Source: Gemmatimonadota bacterium
GTDB lineage: Bacteria > Latescibacterota > UBA2968 > GCA-2709665
Assembly (NCBI GenBank): GCA_028873695.1
Contig: JAPPNU010000019.1
Coordinates: 1-64,000, forward strand
Reading direction: 5' to 3'
DNA length: 64,000 bases
Position 1 is the first letter of the stretch; each line of letters opens with the position of its first letter. This document shows positions 33,555 through 42,681 of the stretch, piece after piece. Below the pieces are notes generated by a model. That model worked only from the letters and a program-made list of their open reading frames with translations. It did not search any database and was not told the origin of the DNA. A program made the position numbers and the translations under genes.

Positions 33555-34406
33555 TTACGCCGACTCCATCAGCGGCTCGAGTTGCAGCCGTCGGCGGGGA
33601 TGCCGCAGTCGCCGGAGGGCCTTTTCCTTGATCTGGCGGACCCGTTCCCGCGTAAGGCTGAACCTGGTGCCGATTTCTTCCAGCGTCATTGCTTCTTCAT
33701 CGCCTAACCCGAAATAGAGCCGCAACACTTCCGCTTCGCGGGCGTCGAGCGTTTCGAGGACCATCTTCACCTGGTCCTTGACCGACTCGTCGACCACTTC
33801 GAGGTCCGGCGCCTTTTGGGAACTATCCGGCAGGATATGCAGCAGGCTGTGGTCGTCGTCGTCTTTGAAAGACGCATCGAGCGACCAGACGTCGCGCGCC
33901 CTGAGAAGCGTATCCTGCACCATGTCCACGGAAACGCCGAGTTTCTCCGCGATCGTCTCCGGATCGGGGTCGGCCTCTTCCGTCTGTCGGATCTCCCGCG
34001 AAACCTTTGCGATATTGTGCAACAGATCGATGCGGTTGATGGGCAGCCTCACCACGCGCGAATCCTGCGCCAGGCTCTGATGAATGGCCTGACGGATCCA
34101 CCAGACCGCGTAGGATATGAACTTGAATCCCCGCGTACCGTCAAATCGTTCGGCGGCCGTCATCAGACCCATGTTTCCGGCACTGATAAGATCGGCCAAC
34201 GGCACCCCATGGTTCTGGTACTCCCTGGCGACGCTGACCACGAATCGGAGATTCGAAGCAACCAGCCTGTCTCTGGCCTTCTGGTCTCCCTTTCGAATCC
34301 GGTGTGCGAGTGCGATCTCGGTCTCCGCGGTAAGCGGCTCCGAAGAAGCAATATCCCTCAGATAGAGATCAAGAGACTCGCTGTCCTGAATCATTATTCC
34401 AGCCAC
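33555..34406 (-). CDS. RNA polymerase sigma-70 family factor, short RpoD/RpoS type
   Basis: A 283-residue sigma factor without region 1.1 or the non-conserved insert, the length seen for primary sigmas of several FCB phyla. Region 1.2: LDLYLRDIASSEPLTAETE. Region 2: NLRFVVSVAREYQNHG, DLISAGNMGLMTAAERFD, and FKFISYAVWWIRQAI (2.3/2.4, -10 recognition). Region 4.2: MTLEEIGTRFSLTRERVRQI (-35 recognition). The promoters seen in this window fit TTGACA/TATATT. Whether it is the housekeeping sigma cannot be settled from the window. Confidence 0.93.
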   Translation of the reverse strand: MAGIMIQDSESLDLYLRDIASSEPLTAETEIALAHRIRKGDQKARDRLVASNLRFVVSVAREYQNHGVPLADLISAGNMGLMTAAERFDGTRGFKFISYAVWWIRQAIHQSLAQDSRVVRLPINRIDLLHNIAKVSREIRQTEEADPDPETIAEKLGVSVDMVQDTLLRARDVWSLDASFKDDDDHSLLHILPDSSQKAPDLEVVDESVKDQVKMVLETLDAREAEVLRLYFGLGDEEAMTLEEIGTRFSLTRERVRQIKEKALRRLRHPRRRLQLEPLMESA

Positions 34407-34453
34407 GTTTCAATCCTCCGCAAAATCAGTGTGCGCTTCACGCGTCTAACTTC

Positions 34454-35002
34454 TTACGTCGCCGGGACGTACTCCATGCACGCCTCCGGCAGGGCCCCGT
34501 GCAGGCGCATCTGCCGCAGCAGCAGGCGATTCATCTCTTCTGCAGTACGGGACTCCAGGAAAGTTTCGGTGAAATCCTCGTGGAAGAGCCGGCACAGATA
34601 GCCTAGAAGCGGCAGGTATCTGATGTCGCCCTCGGCGGGCACGGCCACGAGGCAGATAAGCCGAACCGGCTCAGGATGCGTATCCGAGTGAAAATCCACA
34701 CCGTGTCCGGAAATGCCCAACGCCATACCGAGATGCCTTGCAGAACCGCAACGTGCGTGGGGAAACGCAATCCCGTTGCCGACTGCGGTACTCTCGAGGT
34801 CTTCCCTGTCCAGAACCGATTGCAGAAATCGCAGACTGTCCGTCACGTAACCCGAGGCGTGCAAACGGTTTACGAGCGCTTTGATTGCCCCCATCCGATC
34901 CCGGGGTTCCAGGTTCCGGACCATCGTCGCCGGGTGAAAACCGACCACACCGCTCAGGTCCGTTTCCCATTCACTGCTGTAGTGGAACTTTGATAGCGCC
35001 AT
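34454..35002 (-). CDS. PTS EIIA (nitrogen-type, PtsN-like) domain protein
   Basis: A 182-residue protein. The EIIA(Fru/Ntr) domain has the phosphorylated histidine in NGIAFPHARCG (about residue 82), GHGVDFHSDTHPEPVRLICL, and AEGDIRYLPLLGYLCRLFH. No PTS permease, EI or HPr is in the window, so it is more likely a regulatory PtsN-like protein than a sugar importer. It lies between the sigma factor and an NtrC-type regulator, which fits a link to nitrogen or sigma-54 control, but that is inference. Confidence 0.88.
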   Translation of the reverse strand: MALSKFHYSSEWETDLSGVVGFHPATMVRNLEPRDRMGAIKALVNRLHASGYVTDSLRFLQSVLDREDLESTAVGNGIAFPHARCGSARHLGMALGISGHGVDFHSDTHPEPVRLICLVAVPAEGDIRYLPLLGYLCRLFHEDFTETFLESRTAEEMNRLLLRQMRLHGALPEACMEYVPAT

Positions 35003-35290
35003 TTCTCCAACCGGGAATTTCAGGATTCAGTTCAATCCGAAGTTGCGTTCGTAGTCAGATGCGCCGATTTCCCCGAATCAGCAAGCTGTTAGAATGCAAT
35101 TATTGCAGCAGGCCCGACGTCAGCGGGCGGTGCCGAATGGCATCCTGCTGTTGGATGACGCTGAAAAACGGCGCCATAAGACGGCTATCGGGTCGATCAG
35201 CAAATCCGATGGAACCGTTTCCCAATTTATAAGCAACTTTAATGCCAATTCTTCCAAGTCGTGTACATATGCTTGTTATAAATAAACTTA

Positions 35291-35316
35291 CGCCCGACGA
35301 TCCTGATCGCCGGGCG
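35291..35316 (-). terminator. Hairpin, possible second terminator of the two-component operon
   Basis: CGCCCGACGAT and ATCGCCGGGCG form 11 pairs (one wobble) around a 4-base loop. On the minus strand GTAAGTTTATTTA follows. Confidence 0.5.
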
Positions 35317-35342
35317 CTACATATTCGTCCCCGTGTCCCTGC

Positions 35343-35358
35343 TGGCGCAATATTTGCA
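35343..35358 (+). promoter_or_regulatory. Sigma-54-like -24/-12 promoter site
   Basis: TGGCGC, five bases, TTGCA: the invariant GG and GC are 12 bp apart, as required. It would transcribe rightward, antisense to the 3' end of the NtrC-type gene, starting near 35370. No ORF follows on this strand. Confidence 0.35.
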
Positions 35359-35393
35359 CTCGAACCCGCGCAAATTGCGCAAAAATTGCAGCC

Positions 35394-35413
35394 CGGAGCC
35401 ACCCGGGGCTCCG
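35394..35413 (-). terminator. Rho-independent terminator after the NtrC-type gene
   Basis: CGGAGCC/GGCTCCG stem of 7 bp with a 6-base loop, followed on the minus strand by TGCAATTTTT. It lies about 22 bp after the stop. Confidence 0.6.
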
Positions 35414-35435
35414 AAACCGCCGATTGTGCCGATAC

Positions 35436-36797
35436 TCAGGCGCCCAGGTTGTATTTCTTGATCTTGTATTGCAGCGCGCGCACACTGATACCCAGAATCC
35501 GGGCCGCATCCTTCCGGTTCGAGGTCACGTGGGCCAGCGTGTTCTCTATTAACAGGCGTTCCGTTTCCTCTATGGAGGAATTCAATGGAATGACAAGATC
35601 CTGCCGGACCGGTGCGGTCTCGCGGATGGCCCCGGGCAGCCGTTCGGGGCCGACCCGGGTTTCCGGGCACGTCACCACGATACGCTCCACCGTATTCTTC
35701 AGTTCCCGGACGTTTCCCGGCCATGCGTAATTCAGAATCATCCGCATCGCGTCTGGTGTGAATCGTTTCCTGGATTTCTGATGCGCCGCGCAGAGTTCAT
35801 CCATGAACGTCTCCACAAGCAACGGAATATCGTCCTTGCGATCCCTCAATAGCGGCAGCCGAATGGGTACGACGTTGATCCTGTAGAACAGGTCTTCCCG
35901 GAATCGACCCTCCCTGACTTCCAGATCCAGGTTTCTGTTCGTGGCAAAGATGATTCGCACGTCGGCCTTTCTCGATTCGTTGCTGCCGACGGGCGTATAT
36001 ACCTTTTCCTCCAGAACGCGCAGGAGGTCCACCTGATTCGCCGGTGGAATCTCGCCGACTTCATCGAGGAAAAGCGTGCCGCCCTCCGCAGCCGCGAAAC
36101 GTCCCGGCTTGTCGGCGTGGGCACCCGTAAACGCGCCTCTCAAGTGGCCGAACAACTCCCGCTCGAACAATGTCTCGGGAACGGCTCCGCAGTTTACGGC
36201 GACAAGCGGGCCCTTGTTGCGGCTGCTACGCTGGTGGACGGCCCGGGCGACGAGTTCCTTGCCCGTGCCGGTATCGCCCATGACCAGTACGGGCACATCG
36301 GTAATCGCCGCCTGCGCCAGCGTTTCGCATACATGCTGCATGGCGGCGCTCCGGTTCACGATCTGGCCGAAGTCCTGCGTCGAACCCAGCCAGGCCCGGA
36401 GTTCCTTGTTCTCGGCAACCAGCGCCTGATGTTCCAGGAGGCGTTGCAGGGACAGATGAAGCCGCTTGAGGTCCACCGGCTTTGCCAGGTAATCGTACGC
36501 GCCCAGCCGCATGGCGTCTACCGCCGTGGAGACCTCGCCAAAGGCGGTGATAATGATGACGCCGGTATCGGGGCTGGACTTCTTCAGCCCCTTCAAAAGG
36601 GTGAGGCCGTCGATTCCCGGCATCTTGAGGTCCAGTACAGCCGCGTGGTAGACCCGCGCTTTCAGACGTTCGGCCGCCTCCTCGCCGTCGTAGGCGACAT
36701 CGACCGAATACCCGACGTTAGTCAACGACTCCCTGAGTCCCTCACATATGTGGTACTCGTCGTCGGCCACGAAGATCCTGATGTCTCTCGCTTTCAT
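35436..36797 (-). CDS. Sigma-54-dependent NtrC-family response regulator
   Basis: A 453-residue regulator with three domains. Receiver (1-120): acidic pair FVADDEYH, phospho-Asp in AAVLDLKMPGIDG, Lys in YLAKPVDL. AAA+ (about 140-375): Walker A GDTGTGKE, the sigma-54-contact loop GAFTGA, DEVGEIPP. Fis-type helix-turn-helix at the C-terminus (NRKDAARILGISVRALQYKI). It activates sigma-54 promoters when phosphorylated, presumably by the kinase encoded just upstream (56-bp gap). The target genes are unknown; rpoN is not in the window. Confidence 0.96.
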   Translation of the reverse strand: MKARDIRIFVADDEYHICEGLRESLTNVGYSVDVAYDGEEAAERLKARVYHAAVLDLKMPGIDGLTLLKGLKKSSPDTGVIIITAFGEVSTAVDAMRLGAYDYLAKPVDLKRLHLSLQRLLEHQALVAENKELRAWLGSTQDFGQIVNRSAAMQHVCETLAQAAITDVPVLVMGDTGTGKELVARAVHQRSSRNKGPLVAVNCGAVPETLFERELFGHLRGAFTGAHADKPGRFAAAEGGTLFLDEVGEIPPANQVDLLRVLEEKVYTPVGSNESRKADVRIIFATNRNLDLEVREGRFREDLFYRINVVPIRLPLLRDRKDDIPLLVETFMDELCAAHQKSRKRFTPDAMRMILNYAWPGNVRELKNTVERIVVTCPETRVGPERLPGAIRETAPVRQDLVIPLNSSIEETERLLIENTLAHVTSNRKDAARILGISVRALQYKIKKYNLGA

Positions 36798-36853
36798 TTC
36801 ACTCCACCGGCGCGACCGTTGTCTCCGGCCCTGGGCGCCGACCGGCAGGCAGT

Positions 36854-37924
36854 CTAACCGGCTCGCCCGCCGACCGGCAAATGAATCCTGAACACGGTTC
36901 CCTTCCCTGTTTCGCTCTCCACGTCGATGCGGCCGCGGTGCTGATGGATAATCTGCCGGGCGATGGAGAGGCCGAGTCCGGTTCCTTCGTCGCGGGTTGT
37001 ATAGTAATACTCGAAAATCCGATCGATCTCCTCATCCGGAATCCCGCAGCCGGTATCCGAAATTGACAGGCAATTATGGTTGCCGTCGGAGTCCATCCAC
37101 GTTCGCGCCCGCAGTTGCCCGTCGGATTCCATAGCCTGGAAGGCGTTTACCGTTATGTTCAGGACGGCCTGACCCAACTGGCTTTCATCTCCATTCACCG
37201 CGGGAAGACCCTCATGAAGATCCAGGTCCAGCCGGATGCCGCGTTCCCTGGCTTCCGGAGAGACCAGATCGAACACATGCCGGACCACGTCGTTCAGGCT
37301 GATCCGCCGCAGGTCAAGCCTCGGCGTTCTGGAAAACCTCAGGAAATTATGCACGATCCGGTCAAGCCGCTTCATCTCCATCCGGGCGATATTGAGCCTG
37401 CGGTATATGCGGCTCCGCATCCCCTCATCCACTGCCCGGAGGTCGTCTTCCAGGAGTTGCAACTGAATGTCCACCGCACCCAGCGGATTCCGGACTTCGT
37501 GCGCGACCGATGCGGCCAGGCGACCGAGCGCGCTCATCTTGGCATCCTGGTACGTCTCCCACTCCATTTTCTTCAGGGCGGAAACGTCCTGCACAACCAG
37601 AACCAGCCCCTGTTTCGATTCCGCTTTGAGATATGACGTGGTTGCGCCCAGTCGACGCATTCCGCCGTCCCCGTGCCGCAACATCAGATCCCTCGGCACC
37701 GGGTACAGGCGACCTCGAAATCCGGCCTCCAGGATCTCAAGCAGTTCGGGGCTTGCGGAAAACAGCTCGTCGGCCCCGCGCCCCACAACCTCCTGTCCGG
37801 CCAGTCCCAGCAGGCGAATCGACGCCCCATTGGCCAACACGACAGCGCGGCGCCGGTCGAACGCAATCACGCCTTCGTTCAAGCCCTCCAGCAGCGCGGC
37901 GTATTCCGAGGCGGATTTCGGCAT
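36854..37924 (-). CDS. PAS-containing sensor histidine kinase (NtrB-like)
   Basis: A 356-residue soluble kinase. The start MPKSASEYAALLEGLNEGVI has GGGGGAG upstream. PAS domain about 5-115 (GVIAFDRRRAVVLANGASIRL), then the H-box ASVAHEVRNPLGAVD (phospho-His about residue 150), and an ATPase domain with N-box ITVNAFQAME, DTGCGIPDEE, GTGLGLSIARQI. No transmembrane segment, so it senses a cytoplasmic signal. It is the cognate partner of the NtrC-type regulator. Confidence 0.95.
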   Translation of the reverse strand: MPKSASEYAALLEGLNEGVIAFDRRRAVVLANGASIRLLGLAGQEVVGRGADELFSASPELLEILEAGFRGRLYPVPRDLMLRHGDGGMRRLGATTSYLKAESKQGLVLVVQDVSALKKMEWETYQDAKMSALGRLAASVAHEVRNPLGAVDIQLQLLEDDLRAVDEGMRSRIYRRLNIARMEMKRLDRIVHNFLRFSRTPRLDLRRISLNDVVRHVFDLVSPEARERGIRLDLDLHEGLPAVNGDESQLGQAVLNITVNAFQAMESDGQLRARTWMDSDGNHNCLSISDTGCGIPDEEIDRIFEYYYTTRDEGTGLGLSIARQIIHQHRGRIDVESETGKGTVFRIHLPVGGRAG

Positions 37925-38353
37925 GTCGGCTCCCCCGGTGACCTTCAATTGCATCTAACCTATGCGGTCGGTCCGCAAAAGGCAAGCCCGAATCTCCGTT
38001 TTCTGACCGGTATTCGTGCACCGCTCCGGACGCCGGCGCCGCGATACAAACGGGAGGAATTCCCCCTATCTTACGGAAAAATAAAGAAAAAACTTGACAA
38101 CCGTGAAATCTTGGTTTACTTTTTCAGTGTAATCCTCCCGCTTCCTTCCCACTTTTTTACCGCACATTTACAGACGGCTCCTCGCTTCAGGCATCCTTTG
38201 TTAGACGAACTTCCTCTGATCCGCCTCCGTTTGTCAGACACGTCCGACCCGTTTCTCCGCTGCTGCCTCCGGCTATCCGGGTTCGGCCGCAGTTTCTGAG
38301 AGATACGCCGGCTGTATCCGTCACGCAGCATCTTCAACAAATTGGATCCGCCA
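37925..38353. other. Intergenic region and leader of rho
   Basis: Divergent gap between the kinase and rho. It carries a TTGACA box at 38094 and a leader of about 230 nt before the rho ATG. The leader is pyrimidine- and C-rich (38125-38300), which would suit Rho-dependent autoregulation; this is inference from the family. Confidence 0.5.
38094..38122 (+). promoter_or_regulatory. Probable sigma-70-type promoter of rho
   Basis: TTGACA, 17-bp spacer, TACTTT. The -35 is perfect but the -10 is poor. Confidence 0.5.
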
Positions 38354-39661
<1,308 letters not shown>

Positions 39662-39699
39662 ACGTCCCTCGCAAACGGCTGTCAGGACCCGCCATTTGC

Positions 39700-39882
39700 G
39701 GTTTAACCTCAACTCGAAAAAAGAAAACAGTCAGATTGGCCACAAAGAGCTTGAATGCAGGTAGAGGTTCCGAACACGTCCAGCAACCTCGTGTATCCTG
39801 GTAATCCGCAATTTAATCGCCTTTATCAACTTGCACATATACGAACTAACGTCACCGAAAAACGATGAATCCTGGTTAAGTT
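39700..39882. repeat. Family-C dispersed repeat, copy 1
   Basis: About 183 bp sharing several blocks in the same order with 61871-62093: AACTCGAAAAA, ATTGGCCACAAA, the identical 19-mer GTGTATCCTGGTAATCCGC (39791-39809), TAATCGCC and ACGTC-CCGAAAA. The copies differ by an internal insertion of about 40 bp. Non-coding. Confidence 0.75.
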
Positions 39883-39883
39883 C

Positions 39884-39912
39884 TTGCGCGGAAAACCTGT
39901 TTTGCATATATT
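39884..39912 (+). promoter_or_regulatory. Sigma-70-type promoter of rpmE
   Basis: TTGCGC, 17-bp spacer, TATATT, just after the family-C repeat and 50 bp before the start at 39963. Confidence 0.6.
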
Positions 39913-39962
39913 GTGGGGCTGAATTCGTCGTCGCTTCATCCGGATGAGGGGGAAATTGTCAC

Positions 39963-40220
39963 GTGAAACCGAATATACATCCCGAATACGTGGAAACCAC
40001 CATCACCTGCGCCTGCGGGAATTCCCTGGAAACGCACGGAACCGTGGCGGGCCTGCGGGTGGACATCTGCTCCAACTGCCATCCGTTCTATACGGGCAGA
40101 CAGCGACTGGTGGACACGGCGGGCATGGTGGAACGGTACCGGCGGCGTTACAATCTGGACAACGAAGAAGCCGGGGACGTGCCTGGACAGGCTGACGCGA
40201 AGGCAGCCGCCGAAGTCTAG
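39963..40220 (+). CDS. rpmE: Ribosomal protein bL31 (zinc-binding type)
   Basis: An 85-residue L31 of the zinc-containing type: MKPNIHPEYVETTITCACGN with CxC (Cys16, Cys18) and ICSNCHPFYTGRQRLVDTAG with CxxC (Cys37, Cys40). It binds the 50S central protuberance region. The last 20 residues (GDVPGQADAKAAAEV) are an acidic/alanine-rich tail beyond the usual end. It sits between rho and prfA. Confidence 0.95.
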   Translation: MKPNIHPEYVETTITCACGNSLETHGTVAGLRVDICSNCHPFYTGRQRLVDTAGMVERYRRRYNLDNEEAGDVPGQADAKAAAEV

Positions 40221-40240
40221 CCCTCCCGTATGTCACACGC

Positions 40241-40297
40241 AAGGTGAAACGGCATCGACCGCCTTCCGGCAGTCGTGCGTACCGCTTCGCCTTTTTT
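40241..40297 (+). terminator. Probable rho-independent terminator after rpmE
   Basis: Long imperfect stem AAGG-GAA-CGG / CCG-TTC-CCTT (40241-40252 with 40282-40293), with a smaller stem GCATCGAC/GTCGTGC inside, followed by six T. Confidence 0.6.
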
Positions 40298-40370
40298 GTT
40301 GCCTTTCCGGCCAGTCATATCGCGCCGCAGAGAACGCTTTGACCATTTGAAGAACTGACGGGGAAGTCGC

Positions 40371-41459
40371 ATGTTCGGTCAACTGAAAGACGTTGAAAAC
40401 CGATTCGAAGAAATCCGTGCTGAAATGGCTCGACCGGACGTTGCGGCGAGGCCCGGCAGGTTCAGAGAGCTCACCATCGAGTTTCGTCGTCTCGAAGAAA
40501 TCGTCAGCTGTTACCGCGAATATCGGCAGGTTGCAGCCGGCCTGGCGGAAGCCGGAGAAATCATCCGGGACTCGAACGACGCCGAACTGGTCGAGATCGC
40601 CCGCGAGGAGCACGCCGAGCTCGAAGGTGAGGAAGCCCGGCTTGCGGGGAAACTCCAATTCCTGCTGATCCCCCGGGATCCCAATGACAGCAAGAACACC
40701 ATCGTGGAGATCCGCGCCGGAGCCGGAGGCGAAGAGGCGGCGCTGTTCGCGGCCGATTTGTACAGGATGTACACCCGTTTCGCCGAAACAAAGGGGTGGC
40801 GGGCCGAACTGCTCAGCGCCAATCCGACCGGCATCGGCGGATACAAGGAGGTCATCTTCTCGGTTGGCGGAAGCGAGGTCTACGGAAATCTGAAGTACGA
40901 AAGCGGCGTACACCGCGTCCAGCGCATTCCCGAAACCGAGTCCAGCGGGCGCATCCATACATCCACTTCCACGGTTGCCGTACTGCCCGAAGCGGAAGAC
41001 GTGGATATCGAAGTCCGTCCGGAAGAAATCAGGGTGGACGTCTACCGCTCCTCGGGCCCGGGAGGCCAGAGTGTCAATACCACCGATTCGGCCGTTCGGA
41101 TTACCCATTTACCCACCGGATTGATCGTACAGTGCCAGGATGAAAAGTCCCAGCACAAGAACAAGGCCAAGGCGATGAAGGTCCTCCGCGCGCGGCTCCT
41201 GGACCGCGCCCTGCAGGACCAGCGGGAAACAACCTCCCGGAGCCGGCGGGCTCAGGTCGGCACAGGCGACCGTAGCGCTAAGATACGCACGTACAATTTT
41301 CCCCAGGGGCGGGTTACGGACCATCGGATCAAACTGACACTCCACAGACTCGAAGAGACGCTCGAGGGCGACCTTGACGATTTCATCAAGGCCCTGCGCC
41401 TGGCCGACCATACCGAGAAGATAAAAGACGGCGAACAGAACGCCAGAGTTCCCACATGA
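40371..41459 (+). CDS. prfA: Peptide chain release factor 1
   Basis: A 362-residue RF1 that reads UAA and UAG and triggers peptide release. The catalytic GGQ is in SSGPGGQSVNTTDSAVRI (about residue 226-245). The stop-recognition tripeptide is PET (in RIPETESSGR). GAGGEEAALFA marks the domain 2 start. The start codon has AACTGACGGGGAAG upstream. Its glutamine is the substrate of PrmC, encoded next, after a family-B repeat. Confidence 0.97.
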   Translation: MFGQLKDVENRFEEIRAEMARPDVAARPGRFRELTIEFRRLEEIVSCYREYRQVAAGLAEAGEIIRDSNDAELVEIAREEHAELEGEEARLAGKLQFLLIPRDPNDSKNTIVEIRAGAGGEEAALFAADLYRMYTRFAETKGWRAELLSANPTGIGGYKEVIFSVGGSEVYGNLKYESGVHRVQRIPETESSGRIHTSTSTVAVLPEAEDVDIEVRPEEIRVDVYRSSGPGGQSVNTTDSAVRITHLPTGLIVQCQDEKSQHKNKAKAMKVLRARLLDRALQDQRETTSRSRRAQVGTGDRSAKIRTYNFPQGRVTDHRIKLTLHRLEETLEGDLDDFIKALRLADHTEKIKDGEQNARVPT

Positions 41460-41481
41460 TACAAACGGGCCCGGAGCTTAG

Positions 41482-41644
41482 CAGCCCGTTGAAAAAGTCC
41501 ATCCGGGCTACGGCCGGCCCTTGCGGTCGAAATACGGCGTTGCGCTCCCTCGCCGAATCGAAGGATGGGACTCGGTCGCGCGCCTTGTCTTCGACCACAT
41601 TGGCTCGGCCTCGCCTGCAGAGCGACTTTATCAACGGACTGTTC
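41482..41644. repeat. Family-B MITE-like repeat, copy 2 (long)
   Basis: About 163 bp with ends GCAGCCCGTTGAAAAAGTC and (reverse complement) GAACAGTCCGTTGATAAAGTC. It fills the gap between prfA and prmC and reads through in the prmC frame, so automated callers may start prmC too early. The left 70 bp are nearly identical to copy 1. Confidence 0.85.
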
Positions 41645-41656
41645 GACGGGCAGGCC

Positions 41657-42532
41657 ATGGCCGGATCCTCCTCGCTACCCACCACCACCGATACCCTCGC
41701 CGTTTTGGCGCGCAGCCTGGCGGACGCCGGCGTACCGGATCCACGCGCCGACGTTGAATGGCTGCTTGCGGCCGTCCTGAAAACCAGCCGCTCCGGCCTG
41801 TTCGCGAACCCGCGTCGACGACTTACGCCGGCGCAGTATGAACGGCTTCGGTATTTCGTGCAAGAGCGGCGCGCGCGCGTGCCGCTTCAGCATTTGCTTG
41901 GCGAAACCGAATTCTTCTCACTGCCTTTCTACGTCGGTCCCGACGCGCTTATTCCCCGCCCTGAAACCGAAATTCTCGTTGAAACGCTTGTCGACCGCCT
42001 GGATGCCAACACCGAACCGCGGATACTGGACGTCGGAACGGGGGCCGGTCCCGTAGCCGTAGCGCTCGCGCATTCGCTGCCCGGGAGCCGTCTGGTCGCA
42101 ACCGACGTTTCTCCGAGAGCCCTCCGGCTGGCGGTCCGCAATGCCTGTCGCAACGATGTACGGCAGCGGATTGCCTTCGTCTGCGCGGATCTTCTCGCCG
42201 CGTTCCGGTCGCGCGCCATGTTCCACGCGGTCGTTTCAAATCCACCCTACGTCGCCACCGGCGACCTGCCCAACCTTCAGCCCGAAGTCCGCTGCTTCGA
42301 CCCCCCGCTCGCGCTCGACGGCGGGCCGGACGGGCTCGCTTTCCACCGTTCGATCATCAACCAGGCGCCGGAGCGCCTGTACGAGGGTGGGTGGCTGGCC
42401 CTGGAAGTCGCCGACGGTACCGCTCCCGACGTGAGGGAACTCCTGGCAGAATCGTCCGGGTTCATCCACGAACGGACCGTACCCGACCTCACGGGTACGG
42501 AACGCGTCCTGCTGGCCAGAAAACGCGCGTAG
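41657..42532 (+). CDS. prmC: Release factor glutamine N5-methyltransferase
   Basis: A 291-residue SAM-dependent enzyme that methylates the GGQ glutamine of release factors. The start MAGSSSLPTTTDTLAVLARS is chosen because everything upstream in frame is repeat sequence. N-terminal helical domain about 10-90 (LLGETEFFSLPFYV at its end), SAM motif ILDVGTGAGPVAVALAHSLP, catalytic VVSNPPYVATG. Its partner prfA is immediately upstream. Standard. Confidence 0.96.
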   Translation: MAGSSSLPTTTDTLAVLARSLADAGVPDPRADVEWLLAAVLKTSRSGLFANPRRRLTPAQYERLRYFVQERRARVPLQHLLGETEFFSLPFYVGPDALIPRPETEILVETLVDRLDANTEPRILDVGTGAGPVAVALAHSLPGSRLVATDVSPRALRLAVRNACRNDVRQRIAFVCADLLAAFRSRAMFHAVVSNPPYVATGDLPNLQPEVRCFDPPLALDGGPDGLAFHRSIINQAPERLYEGGWLALEVADGTAPDVRELLAESSGFIHERTVPDLTGTERVLLARKRA

Positions 42533-42561
42533 CTTGCGCCTTGTCCCTGCATGACATCTGC

Positions 42562-42590
42562 TTGACCCCCAATTTGCCGATCTGTATATT
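42562..42590 (+). promoter_or_regulatory. Sigma-70-type promoter for the heparinase operon
   Basis: TTGACC, 17-bp spacer ending in TG, TATATT (extended -10), about 90 bp before the start at 42682. Confidence 0.78.
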
Positions 42591-42681
42591 GACTTCCCGT
42601 ATCGCGCCCGACTTGACTGTCGGTACTTCCGCCGGCGCCGATCCGCGTTTCCTGCCCGATTCCAGTCCTTCAGGAGTCTCC

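Larger units (their letters stand above)
35003..35435. other. Gene-free region between NtrC-type and EIIA genes
   Basis: Contains two hairpins on the minus strand (35291-35316 and 35394-35413) that suit termination of the two-component operon, a sigma-54-like site on the plus strand (35343-35358), and about 250 bp near 35040-35280 in which I see no feature. Confidence 0.55.
39662..39962. other. Intergenic region with family-C repeat and rpmE promoter
   Basis: Between rho and rpmE; holds the family-C repeat (39700-39882) and the promoter at 39884-39912. Nothing else is visible. Confidence 0.7.

Noticed and set aside
41456..41656. Extended N-terminus of prmC starting at 41456
   Set aside because: The extension is translated repeat (family B) and the family N-terminus begins at the ATG at 41657.
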